Assembly: GCA_016649475.1 (NCBI GenBank)
Contig: JAENXP010000101.1
Location: 1 to 7,374, forward strand
From: Burkholderiales bacterium
Lineage (GTDB): Bacteria; Pseudomonadota; Gammaproteobacteria; Burkholderiales; SG8-39
DNA: 7,374 bases
Reading direction: 5' to 3'
The position numbers and the translations under genes were made by a program. This document shows positions 1-6,566 of the stretch, in pieces. A model generated the notes under the pieces. It saw only the letters and a program-made list of their open reading frames with translations, was not told the DNA's origin and made no database searches. The stretch's first letter is position 1. Each line of letters begins with the position of its first letter.

Positions 1-262
1 CTGTAAGTTGACCGATGGTGTTGAAGCCCTGGTCCTTGAGCACCCTGATCCCTTCATCGAGGATCTCCTGGGTGCGTTTCTTCTCCTCTTCCAGCAACTC
101 TTCGGGCAGAAAGCCCTCGGTCAGGAACAGGCTGGGCGGCATCCCGGCCACCGCCAATAGATGCGTTTCCGCCTTGATGAACTCCGCGATCTCGGCGCTT
201 TCCAGCAGCGCCGAGCGTCCCTCGCGCGATCCGTTGAATGCCATCAGGATTTTCTTGTACAT
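1..262 (-). CDS. Universal stress protein (UspA family), N-terminal part, cut by window edge
   Basis: The leftward frame from ATG (260-262) gives 87 codons and then leaves the window, so the C-terminal half is missing. The protein opens MYKKILMAFNGSREG, the first beta strand and loop of the Usp alpha/beta fold, normally ILVAvDGS; the Asp of that loop is Asn here. It continues with an amphipathic helix (ALLESAEIAEFIKAE), a second strand (HLLAVAG) and a charged helix (EELLEEEKKRTQEIL), the expected Usp order. Many Usp proteins bind ATP through a C-terminal G-x2-G-x9-G(S/T) motif, which would lie outside the window, so nucleotide binding cannot be judged. A strong Shine-Dalgarno (GGAGGAGG on the minus strand, plus positions about 274-281) supports the start. 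The gene is divergent from the thiolase cluster. Usp proteins are cytoplasmic and usually tied to starvation, anoxia or stress; a role here is inference only. Confidence 0.85.
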   Translation of the reverse strand, partial: MYKKILMAFNGSREGRSALLESAEIAEFIKAETHLLAVAGMPPSLFLTEGFLPEELLEEEKKRTQEILDEGIRVLKDQGFNTIGQLT

Positions 263-321
263 GGCTGCCTGCCCTCCTCCAAAAAGCATTGCGTCACAGG
301 TTACGCTTGTTTGGCTCTATG

Positions 322-350
322 TTGAGCCCTTCGCGTGCCTGAAGTATCGT
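322..350 (+). promoter_or_regulatory. Candidate sigma70-type promoter for the thiolase/pump cluster
   Basis: TTGAGC (322-327) and TATCGT (345-350) are separated by exactly 17 bp, and each matches 4 of 6 consensus bases. It would start transcription near 357, leaving a leader of about 140 nt before the thiolase ATG. A second possible -10, TAAAAT at 426-431 (5 of 6), lies closer to the gene but has only a poor -35 (CTGCCG, 403-408). Both are read by eye. Confidence 0.35.
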
Positions 351-371
351 CCCGGCCGCGTTTGCTGGCAA
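343..371 (-). promoter_or_regulatory. Candidate sigma70-type promoter for the usp gene
   Basis: Read leftward, TTGCCA (plus 366-371, 5 of 6 consensus) and GATACT (plus 343-348, 4 of 6) are 17 bp apart. Transcription would begin near 336, giving a usp leader of about 75 nt. The -10 box overlaps the -10 of the rightward candidate (345-350), so the two polymerases could not occupy both at once. Confidence 0.4.
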
Positions 372-497
372 GCAGTTCGTGCCTGCTTTGTGCCTGCCGC
401 CGCTGCCGGCGACGAGGATTCGGGGTAAAATCGCCGGCACTCCCCGCTGCATCAGATCGAAGCTGCCGCCGATAACCACACTCAGGAGATTGCACAC

Positions 498-1703
498 ATG
501 CTGGATGCCTACATATACGATGGACTACGCTCTCCTTTCGGCCGGCACGCGGGCAAACTGGCCGCGGTGCGGCCGGACGATCTCGCCGCCGAGGTCATCG
601 CAGCGGTGGTAAAAAAGGCCGGGCTCAAACCCGCCGAGATCAGCGACGTGCTGCTCGGCAATGTCAACCAGGCAGGCGAGGATTGCCGCAACGTCGCGCG
701 GTTTGCCGCGCTGCTGGCCGGCCTGCCGCCGAGCACGCCGGGCGCGACCGTCAACCGCCTGTGCGCGAGCGGCCTGCAAGCCACCCTGGATGCCGCGCGC
801 GCGATCAGTTGCGGCGAGGGCGAGCTATACATCGCCGGCGGCGTGGAGAGCATGTCGCGCGCGCCGTATGTGATCGGCAAATCAGAGTCCGCCTATTCGC
901 GCGACGTAAAAATGTACGACACCACCATAGGCGCGCGCTTCATGAACCCGCGCTTCGCCAAACAGTATGGCACCCACTCGATGCCGGAAACCGGCGACAA
1001 CGTAGCCAAGGACTTCAAGGTGTCGCGCGAACAGGCCGACATGTTCGCGCTCGCCTCCCAGCAGCGGTATGTGAAGGCGGAGGCCGAGGGCTTTTACAAA
1101 GGCGAAATTCACGCGATCACGCTGCCGACGAAAAAGAAAGATGCGCCGCCGGTCATGGTCGAGCTCGACGAGCACCCGCGCCGCGACGCCTCGATGGAAT
1201 CGCTGGCCAGGCTGAAACCGCTGTTCGAAGGCGGCGTGGTGACCGCGGGCAACGCCTCCGGCGTGAACGACGGCGCCGCAGCGCTGGTGATCGCGAGCCG
1301 GCAATGGGGCGAGAAAAACGGCAAGAAACCGATGGTACGCATACTCTCGGGCGCATCGGCCGCGGTGGAGCCGCGCATCATGGGCGTAGGCCCCGCTTTC
1401 GCCATTCCGCTCGCCTGCGAGCGCGCCGGAATCAAGCTCTCCGACCTGGACATCATCGAAATCAACGAAGCCTTCGCCAGCCAGGTGCTCGCCTGCCTCA
1501 ACGTGCTCAAGGTGGATGCCAAGGATCCGCGCGTCAACCCGAACGGCGGCGCGATCGCGATCGGCCACCCCCTGGGCGCCTCCGGCGCGCGGCTGGCGCT
1601 GACCGTGGCGCGCCAGCTCGAGCGCATGAACGGGCGCTATGCGGCGGTCAGTCTTTGCATAGGCGTAGGCCAGGGCCTGGCGATCATCATCGAACGCGTG
1701 TAA
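498..1703 (+). CDS. Thiolase, PcaF/PaaJ-like (acetyl-CoA acetyltransferase family)
   Basis: This 401-residue protein has the full length and all active-site motifs of a biosynthetic/degradative thiolase. The nucleophile is Cys89 in NRLCASGLQ, followed by GGVESMSRAP (114-123), NEAFA (323-327), His357 in GGAIAIGHPLGASGAR (350-365), and the acid/base Cys387 in CIGVGQG. The family cleaves a 3-ketoacyl-CoA with CoA to acetyl-CoA and a shortened acyl-CoA, or runs the reverse condensation, in the cytoplasm. The stretches NQAGEDCRNVAR (57-68), TTIGARFMNP (142-151) and the CIGVGQG ending resemble 3-oxoadipyl-CoA thiolases (PcaF/PaaJ). No other beta-ketoadipate or phenylacetate gene is nearby, so acetoacetyl-CoA or another 3-ketoacyl-CoA is equally possible. 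The ATG is preceded by AGGAG (484-488) with a 9-nt spacer. Fifty-four bases downstream begins the pump gamma subunit on the same strand, suggesting one transcript. Family certain, substrate not. Confidence 0.93.
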   Translation: MLDAYIYDGLRSPFGRHAGKLAAVRPDDLAAEVIAAVVKKAGLKPAEISDVLLGNVNQAGEDCRNVARFAALLAGLPPSTPGATVNRLCASGLQATLDAARAISCGEGELYIAGGVESMSRAPYVIGKSESAYSRDVKMYDTTIGARFMNPRFAKQYGTHSMPETGDNVAKDFKVSREQADMFALASQQRYVKAEAEGFYKGEIHAITLPTKKKDAPPVMVELDEHPRRDASMESLARLKPLFEGGVVTAGNASGVNDGAAALVIASRQWGEKNGKKPMVRILSGASAAVEPRIMGVGPAFAIPLACERAGIKLSDLDIIEINEAFASQVLACLNVLKVDAKDPRVNPNGGAIAIGHPLGASGARLALTVARQLERMNGRYAAVSLCIGVGQGLAIIIERV

Positions 1704-1757
1704 GCCGTGGCAGTCATGCGCCGCACGCCCCGATCCTCCTCTCTGTAAGAGCGCCCC

Positions 1758-1910
1758 ATGGACAACGCCAAATGGACCTTCGGACTCACCATGATGATCG
1801 TCGGCATGGGCGGGACCTTTCTGACCCTGTGGATCCTCAGTCTGGTGATGGACCTGCTGAAGAAGGTCTTTCCACTCGTCGCCAAGACAGCTAGCCCGGA
1901 CAAGAAATAA
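1758..1910 (+). CDS. oadG: OadG-like small gamma subunit of a Na+-pumping decarboxylase
   Basis: This small frame encodes 50 residues. After a short polar start (MDNAKWTF) comes a single membrane segment, GLTMMIVGMGGTFLTLWILS (residues 9-28), then a basic/polar tail (MDLLKKVFP, ending SPDKK). The GMG motif within the helix and the length fit the OAD_gamma family (oxaloacetate, methylmalonyl-CoA and glutaconyl-CoA decarboxylase gamma or delta chains). In that family the gamma chain is a one-helix protein that holds the soluble alpha subunit to the beta pump. It lacks the extended Pro/His-rich, metal-binding C-terminus of the classical Klebsiella OadG, so it is a minimal version. The ribosome site is weak (AAGAG, 1747-1751). 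It lies between the thiolase (54 nt) and the beta subunit (78 nt), and adjacency to beta strongly supports the assignment. The symbol is at family level only. Confidence 0.8.
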   Translation: MDNAKWTFGLTMMIVGMGGTFLTLWILSLVMDLLKKVFPLVAKTASPDKK

Positions 1911-1922
1911 TACGAAGGCTGT

Positions 1923-1943
1923 GGTCAGGCGCCCGGCCTGACC
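1923..1943 (+). other. Intercistronic hairpin between gamma and beta pump genes
   Basis: GGTCAGGC (1923-1930) pairs perfectly with GCCTGACC (1936-1943), an 8-bp GC-rich stem with a 5-nt loop. No T-run follows, so it is not a typical intrinsic terminator. It may protect a processed mRNA end or alter beta-subunit expression. Confidence 0.5.
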
Positions 1944-1988
1944 GGGGCTTACACCAAAGCGACGAAACCGCGCAGGCAGGGAAAACAA

Positions 1989-3137
1989 ATGCTCGATACC
2001 GTATTGCAAGGCTTGTCCGGACTGGGTGCCGGTGCCGCTTTTCTGTTCACCTCAGGCGGGCCCAATGTGATCATGCTGCTGATCGCCGCGGTCCTGCTCT
2101 ATCTGGGCGTGAAAAAGGAAGTCGAGCCGCTGCTGCTCGTGCCCATCGGCTTCGGCTGCATGCTGGTCAACATCCCCCTCTCCGATCTGATGGAAACCGG
2201 CGGATTGCTGCGGATACTCTACGACATGGGGATCTCGAACGAGCTGTTCCCCTTGCTCATTTTCGTCGGCATAGGGGCAATGATCGACTTCGGCGCGCTG
2301 CTGGAGAATCCGAAAATGCTGCTGTTCGGCGCGGCCGGGCAATTCGGCATCTTTCTGACGCTGCTGCTGGCCCTGGCCCTGGGCTTTCCGGCGCTCGAAG
2401 CCGTGAGCATCGCAGTCATCGGTGCCTGCGACGGACCTACCGCCATTTACGTAGCTTCGCAATACGCGCCGCAACTGCTGGCGCCGATCTCGGTGGCCGC
2501 GTATTCCTACATGGCCCTGGTCCCCATCATCCAGCCCCCCATCATGCGGGCTCTGACCACGCCCAAGGAGCGCGTGATCAAAATGGCGCCGATAAAACGC
2601 TCCGTTTCGACTCAGACCAAGCTTCTTTTCCCCATAGTCGTGACGCTCGTCACCGGACTGCTCGCGCCCAAGGGGCTGCCGCTCATGGGAACCATCATGC
2701 TCGGCAACTTCATGCGCGAATGCGGCGTGGTGGCGCGTCTGACCAAGGCGTCGGAGAACGAGATCGCCAACATCGTCACCCTGTTCCTAGGCCTGGCCAT
2801 AGGCGGCACCATGGAGGGCCACGCCTTCCTCAAGCCGCAGACGCTGATGATTTTCGGCATGGGTTTCATCGCCATCTGCACCGATACCGTTGCCGGTGTG
2901 CTGTTTGGAAAACTCGTGTGCAAGCTGACCGGAGGCAAGGTCAATCCACTGATAGGCGCGGCGGGAATATCGGCATTTCCGATGGCGGCGAGGGTGGTGC
3001 AGACCCAGGGACAGCTATACGACAAGAAGAACCATCTGCTCATGCACGCGGCCGGCGTCAACACCGGCGGTCAGATCGGCTCGGTGGTGGCCGCCGCCGT
3101 CATGCTCTCGGTGCTAAAGGGGATGGGGCTGATTTAG
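1989..3137 (+). CDS. oadB: Na+-translocating decarboxylase beta subunit (OadB/GcdB/MmdB/MadB family)
   Basis: This 382-residue, very hydrophobic protein is close to the usual 375-435 residues of the family. It is the integral membrane carboxybiotin decarboxylase: it removes CO2 from carboxybiotin and couples this to Na+ export. Visible family motifs are FPLLIFVGIGAMIDFGALL (87-105), the re-entrant loop DGPTAIY (148-154) with its conserved Asp148 (equivalent to the Na+-site Asp of Klebsiella OadB), AAYSYMALVPIIQPPIM (170-186), TGGKVNPLIGAAGISAFPMA (314-333) and LLMHAAGVNTGGQIGSVVAA (350-369). The last segment departs from the commoner MHAMGPNVAG form, with Pro and Ala-Gly replaced, though Asn358 and the following GS are kept. 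Family members act on oxaloacetate, glutaconyl-CoA, methylmalonyl-CoA or malonate, and the beta chain alone does not reveal which. The start ATG has a modest AGGGA site 6 nt upstream. No alpha subunit or biotin carrier is encoded in the window. The symbol is family-level. Confidence 0.93.
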   Translation: MLDTVLQGLSGLGAGAAFLFTSGGPNVIMLLIAAVLLYLGVKKEVEPLLLVPIGFGCMLVNIPLSDLMETGGLLRILYDMGISNELFPLLIFVGIGAMIDFGALLENPKMLLFGAAGQFGIFLTLLLALALGFPALEAVSIAVIGACDGPTAIYVASQYAPQLLAPISVAAYSYMALVPIIQPPIMRALTTPKERVIKMAPIKRSVSTQTKLLFPIVVTLVTGLLAPKGLPLMGTIMLGNFMRECGVVARLTKASENEIANIVTLFLGLAIGGTMEGHAFLKPQTLMIFGMGFIAICTDTVAGVLFGKLVCKLTGGKVNPLIGAAGISAFPMAARVVQTQGQLYDKKNHLLMHAAGVNTGGQIGSVVAAAVMLSVLKGMGLI

Positions 3138-3148
3138 CGCGACAAACC

Positions 3149-3171
3149 GGTTGCGCCCAGGCGCCGCAACC
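3149..3171. other. Hairpin in the convergent pump/kinase junction
   Basis: GGTTGCG (3149-3155) pairs with CGCAACC (3165-3171) around a 9-nt loop, 12 bp after the beta-subunit stop. Its place between convergent genes suits a bidirectional transcription end, but there is no clear T-tract on either side. The rest of the 140-bp junction shows nothing recognisable. Confidence 0.35.
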
Positions 3172-3277
3172 ATGCGATCGGCAAAATGACCGATATCCGT
3201 CTCAACACCGACTGCGCCGCCGCCATCGGCTCCCGAGCGCGCGCGAACCCGCGTCCGTACAGCGGTTAACGTCGCGC

Positions 3278-4978
3278 TTATAAAGCCGCCTGAGCCGGTT
3301 CGACTGGAGGCAGAACCATATCGATCACCTCTCCGGCTACGGCAAGCCGTGCGCCCATGCGCGCCACCAAGCGGAAAGTGGAGCGCATCAGAGGGTCCAT
3401 CGCCCCATTGTCCGGCATAAGAGCGGCAGCGGCCCCGGCACAAGCAATCCGGATCCGCACGTCCGCGCCGACCAACTCCGTCTGCACCAGAATGCGCTCG
3501 GGTGTGTGACCCAGCTCCTCGCCGTATTCCACGCACGACTGCAGCAAATTCATGATTGATTCCGTCATGTGGTCCGGAACGATGACTCGCGTCGGCAGCG
3601 CGGCGCCGGGTTGAAATTCGACAGTGGTCGCGCGAAAGCGCTTGTCGAAGCTCATGAAATCGCAAATGACGCTTACTATCTGATTCACGTCGACGGGCTC
3701 CGGCGTCTCGCTGCGAGCCGCCACGAAGTCCGACATGCGCCGCGTGATTGCCGCTATGCGCAAGGTCTGTTCCAGGATCAGATTCGGCTTGCAGGCGCAC
3801 GAGCCGTCGCCTGCCTGCGGTTCCGCGCCGGACTCGGCCAACGCGGTGATCGTCGCCAGCGGATTGCCGATCTCGTGCGAAACCGTGGCCGCCAATGCCG
3901 CTAGTGCGGACATCTTCTCCCGGTGCCATCGATTCTCGCGTCTAAGCGAAAGTTCCTGTGCACGCACCTGGGTATCGATGATGCGCTGGCCGCGGCGAAC
4001 GAGCAGCAGCAGCACGAAATACAGTACCGAAAGGAGCCCGCCGACGATCACGATCAGTTCGAGCGAGCTCTCCTCGACCTTGCTTTGGTTCCTCGCCGCA
4101 TCCTGCTCAAGCTTTGCCGCGTTGACGGCTGATATGTTTGCCATTTGCGCAGCACCACTTTTGATTCTTTCCAGAAATGGCGTGACGTCCATGTAGATTT
4201 CGAAGACGCCTATGACCCTGGCGCCGCCCGGCGCGAACACCGGAACGTAGCTTTGGATGAGATCGCGGTTCTCCACCACGCCCTCGAAAGTGCTGAACGT
4301 GTCGCGATGCGTCAGTTCGCTTGAAGGCCGGCCGCCGGCCGCAATCCGCCAACCCGCGTTGTCGCGCCTGTCCTCGCCGATCTGATTGTGCTCAGAGGAG
4401 TACAAGGTGACGCCGCGCAGATCGTACACCTTGATCTTGAACACGGTACTCGCCCTCATCGTCTGTTCCATCTTCGCGTCCAGCGCCGGGAACTCGGAGA
4501 TCGCCATGATCTTTTTTCCAACTTCGGCGTAGCACGCGCGCGCCGCGCTCGACCGGTCGGCGGCGGTGAGTGCATCGCGGCCCTTGCCGAGGCTGCTGCA
4601 TTGATCGATCGCAACGCGCTCCGCTTTTGCGACAAATGGCGCGAAATGGGATTCCCACAACGCGTTAGAGAGCAGTCTGGTCAAGGAAATGTGCCCGGCT
4701 TCATGTGCGAGCAGCAGGTCCTGACGGGCCGCGCTTTCCTGTTGCCTGGCGAAATCGCTGTGCACCTGCGCGACGAAAATGCCTTGTTCGTGCTGAACCT
4801 GCTTAAAATACGCGATCTCCTGCCGCTCGAGCAGGAACAGCGCTACCCCGACGGCAAGAAACGCCGTCAAGCTCGTAAGCGTGAAGTATCGAAGCAGGCG
4901 AAACCCGCCTGCCTCAGTGTCTTGCGCGGCTGCGTTCTCGCCGGCCGGCCGAAATATTTCCGCGGTGTAGTGTTTCAC
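3278..4978 (-). CDS. Membrane sensor histidine kinase with degenerate ATP-binding domain
   Basis: This is a 566-residue two-component sensor. It has a cytoplasmic N-terminus, membrane helix 1 (about 31-51), a large extracytoplasmic region (52-307), membrane helix 2 (about 308-328), then a coiled linker and a HisKA dimerisation domain (about 355-425). The outer domain contains a Cache/PAS-like core (about 178-270: KIKVYDLRG, then YVPVF and [16 protein letters not shown]), the type that binds small ligands. The H-box is [14 protein letters not shown] with phospho-acceptor His368. The C-terminal ATPase region (about 460-560) keeps the outline of the fold but not the motifs: the N-box reads [10 protein letters not shown] with Ser481 where the Mg-binding Asn should be, the DxGxG G1 box is ACAGAA (512-517), and no GxGLGL G2 box is present. 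The loop between the HisKA helices carries CAC (394-396). The start is GTG (4976-4978) with GGAAGAG just upstream; no in-frame ATG lies close by. No complete response regulator gene is adjacent. Confidence 0.88.
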   Translation of the reverse strand: MKHYTAEIFRPAGENAAAQDTEAGGFRLLRYFTLTSLTAFLAVGVALFLLERQEIAYFKQVQHEQGIFVAQVHSDFARQQESAARQDLLLAHEAGHISLTRLLSNALWESHFAPFVAKAERVAIDQCSSLGKGRDALTAADRSSAARACYAEVGKKIMAISEFPALDAKMEQTMRASTVFKIKVYDLRGVTLYSSEHNQIGEDRRDNAGWRIAAGGRPSSELTHRDTFSTFEGVVENRDLIQSYVPVFAPGGARVIGVFEIYMDVTPFLERIKSGAAQMANISAVNAAKLEQDAARNQSKVEESSLELIVIVGGLLSVLYFVLLLLVRRGQRIIDTQVRAQELSLRRENRWHREKMSALAALAATVSHEIGNPLATITALAESGAEPQAGDGSCACKPNLILEQTLRIAAITRRMSDFVAARSETPEPVDVNQIVSVICDFMSFDKRFRATTVEFQPGAALPTRVIVPDHMTESIMNLLQSCVEYGEELGHTPERILVQTELVGADVRIRIACAGAAAALMPDNGAMDPLMRSTFRLVARMGARLAVAGEVIDMVLPPVEPAQAAL

Positions 4979-5268
4979 GTCTCTTCCATCATGTGGCGCT
5001 TGGCTTCAGGTCAATGCATTTTCCAAGCTAGTTGTCGCATGGTACGCTGCGGCGTAGCTTCCCACGCTGTACTGGCGGTCATCCCGTCTGAATAAGAAGG
5101 CGGCCGAGCCGAATTACTTGCGGTGCCGCGTGTAAAGGGCTACCGACGTCACGATTTGCCGACTCCGACCGCGCGTGGTCGCCATCACACGCGCACGGCA
5201 ACAACTCGCCTAGCTTTTGCGGCGGATGCGAATGATCGCAAGCTCCTTCGTGCGTCCAGGGCCTGCCA
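4979..5268. other. Intergenic region between kinase and diheme cytochrome genes
   Basis: These 290 bases lie upstream of the kinase and downstream of the cytochrome, both leftward. No convincing gene, RNA gene or consensus promoter was seen. A short perfect stem, TACGC-TGCG-GCGTA (5043-5056), lies about 65 bp before the kinase start, and a second hairpin is listed separately. The kinase promoter is presumably here but could not be placed. Confidence 0.5.
5171..5194 (-). other. Hairpin downstream of the cytochrome gene, possible transcript end
   Basis: GCGCGTG (5171-5177) and CACGCGC (5188-5194) form a 7-bp stem around a 10-nt loop, about 75 bp beyond the cytochrome stop codon. No T-run follows on the leftward strand, so a factor-independent terminator is not supported. 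Confidence 0.3.
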
Positions 5269-6057
5269 CTATCTTGCCAGGCCCAATAGGTAATCTACCG
5301 CCGCTTTCACCTCGGCGTCGGCTAGCGCGGCGTTGCCGCCTTTGGCGGGCATGGCACCCTTGCCTTTGAGCGCACTCGCATAGACCGCATCGACACCGGC
5401 TTTTAGGCGCGGCGCCCAAGCGGCCTTGTCACCCGCCTTGGGAGCGCCCGCCACCCCGCTGCCGTGGCAGGCAATGCACCCGGCTTCGTAAATTTTCTTG
5501 CCGTCGGATATGGTCGGGGCTGGCGCTGCTGATTTCGCCGGCGTTGCGGCGGCGGGCTGCCCCGTCTGCGCAAAATTGGCTCCGGCGCTGTTGGCCATGA
5601 CAACGACTGCACGCTCCAATTCCAGGTCGCTCAGGTCGGCGTTGCCGCCGCGCGGGGGCATCATCTTGCCCACACCCGCGATCGCGGCTTCCACCAACAA
5701 TTTCTGCCCTTTTTTCAGCCGCGGAGCCCAGTCGCCTTTGTCACCGAATTTCGGCGCACCCGCCGCGCCAGCCGCATGGCAGGCGCTACACACCGAATTG
5801 TAGATCTCCTCACCGGCTCGGTCTGCGCGAGCCGGCGCGCTGCCGACCTCGGCAAATGCGACCTCACCCACCGGCTTCAGCCGCTTGGCGACAGCTTCGT
5901 GCGACATGGCGGGGCTGTCTTTGTCGACGCTGCGGATATTGGCCACGAACTGAGACAACAGTACGATTATGACGATAGGCACCAGAAACGCGAGCGCAAC
6001 CACGGTGATCAGCTGCTTGGGCGTCTTGATTGGGCTGTCGTGCTCGATTTGGCTCAT
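5269..6057 (-). CDS. Membrane-anchored diheme c-type cytochrome (cytochrome c5-like, tandem domains)
   Basis: The 262-residue protein has an N-terminal membrane anchor (about 16-38, rich in V/I/L) after a short cytoplasmic leader, then two homologous class I cytochrome domains facing the periplasm. Domain 1 (about 80-157) binds heme through CSACH (90-94), with a likely axial Met in KMMPPRGG (Met133). Domain 2 (about 185-260) has CIACH (194-198) and Met236 in AMPAKGG. An Ala/Pro linker (about 165-183) joins them. Both domains carry GAPK-GDK--WAPRLK after the heme site and MP-x-x-GGNA around the Met, typical of cytochrome c5. In Neisseria a similar anchored diheme c5 carries electrons to the cbb3 oxidase; a shuttle between bc1 complex or donors and an oxidase or reductase is a reasonable inference here. 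No oxidase gene is in the window. GAGGG lies about 7 nt before the ATG. The preceding monoheme cytochrome gene on the same strand is 124 nt upstream. Confidence 0.93.
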   Translation of the reverse strand: MSQIEHDSPIKTPKQLITVVALAFLVPIVIIVLLSQFVANIRSVDKDSPAMSHEAVAKRLKPVGEVAFAEVGSAPARADRAGEEIYNSVCSACHAAGAAGAPKFGDKGDWAPRLKKGQKLLVEAAIAGVGKMMPPRGGNADLSDLELERAVVVMANSAGANFAQTGQPAAATPAKSAAPAPTISDGKKIYEAGCIACHGSGVAGAPKAGDKAAWAPRLKAGVDAVYASALKGKGAMPAKGGNAALADAEVKAAVDYLLGLAR

Positions 6058-6181
6058 CTGAATCCCTCGTTACGTGGAACCTGAAAAGTTGCACGGCTGT
6101 ATGGCGAACGCACTGCCGCATGAATACCGGACGCGTTTGACGCCAGCCACGCACACGGCGTTCGGACGATCGCGTGCTGCT

Positions 6182-6565
6182 TCATTTGCGCAATGTCCGG
6201 CTATACGCGATAACGTCGAGGATATCGCGGTCCGCAAGTATGCCGATGTAGGCGGGCATAGCATTCTTTCCGGCTTTGAGTGCGGAGAGCAACGCAAGAT
6301 CAGGTTGCATCATCCGCTCGCCCCGCGCAAGATGCGGCGCCCCGGGCATTACGCTGATGCCGTTAGGGCCGTGACAGGAAGCACAATGGCGGGCATAAAT
6401 CTGCGCCCCCTTGATGACATCGGCCGCGCCCGCGGGGACAGCCGCTGCCAGGCTCATGCCCCCGCCCAGCAGAAACAGCCCGAGATGACGCAACGCGGTC
6501 GCACGCCGAGTGGGTCCGTTTCCGCAGGCTGGGATAAATTGGCAATCCTGTTCGATGGTGTTCAT
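6182..6565 (-). CDS. Small monoheme c-type cytochrome, exported
   Basis: This 127-residue protein has a hydrophobic export segment (LGLFLLGGGMSLAAAV, about 28-43) with a likely signal cleavage at AGA/AD (47/48). The mature part of about 80 residues is a class I cytochrome c: CASCH (61-65) binds the heme, followed by GPNG, and Met103 in KNAMPAY is the probable sixth ligand. The closing helix is DILDVIAYSRTL. It should be a periplasmic single-electron carrier; partner unknown. The first 20 residues before the signal are unusually long and hold two Cys (8 and 14) and an Arg pair (20-21). A TTG at codon 25 is a possible later start giving a more standard signal. The listed ATG is preferred because it follows the upstream Sel1 stop by one base and has AGGAG 10 nt upstream. 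The reading frame continues open upstream, but that part overlaps the Sel1 gene in another frame and is not credible as coding. Confidence 0.9.
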   Translation of the reverse strand: MNTIEQDCQFIPACGNGPTRRATALRHLGLFLLGGGMSLAAAVPAGAADVIKGAQIYARHCASCHGPNGISVMPGAPHLARGERMMQPDLALLSALKAGKNAMPAYIGILADRDILDVIAYSRTLRK

Positions 6566-6566
6566 C

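Noticed and set aside
683..1894. 403-codon rightward open frame overlapping the thiolase
   Set aside because: Arg/His/Gly-rich, low-complexity translation lying in another frame of a clear thiolase gene; typical of GC-rich codon bias.
882..2009. 375-codon leftward open frame antisense to thiolase and gamma subunit
   Set aside because: No domain-like pattern, and it covers genes with strong family motifs on the other strand.
3114..3929. 271-codon leftward frame overlapping the kinase C-terminus
   Set aside because: The possibility of a frameshift separating the kinase ATPase domain was considered, but the kinase frame holds the fold outline to its end and this frame shows no N, G1 or G2 motif.
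4388..5095. 235-codon rightward open frame antisense to the kinase N-terminus
   Set aside because: Composition is that of an antisense frame; the kinase membrane and sensor segments on the other strand are convincing.
5171..5194. Intrinsic terminator for the diheme cytochrome
   Set aside because: The stem is real but no T-run follows on the transcribed strand, so it is listed only as a hairpin.
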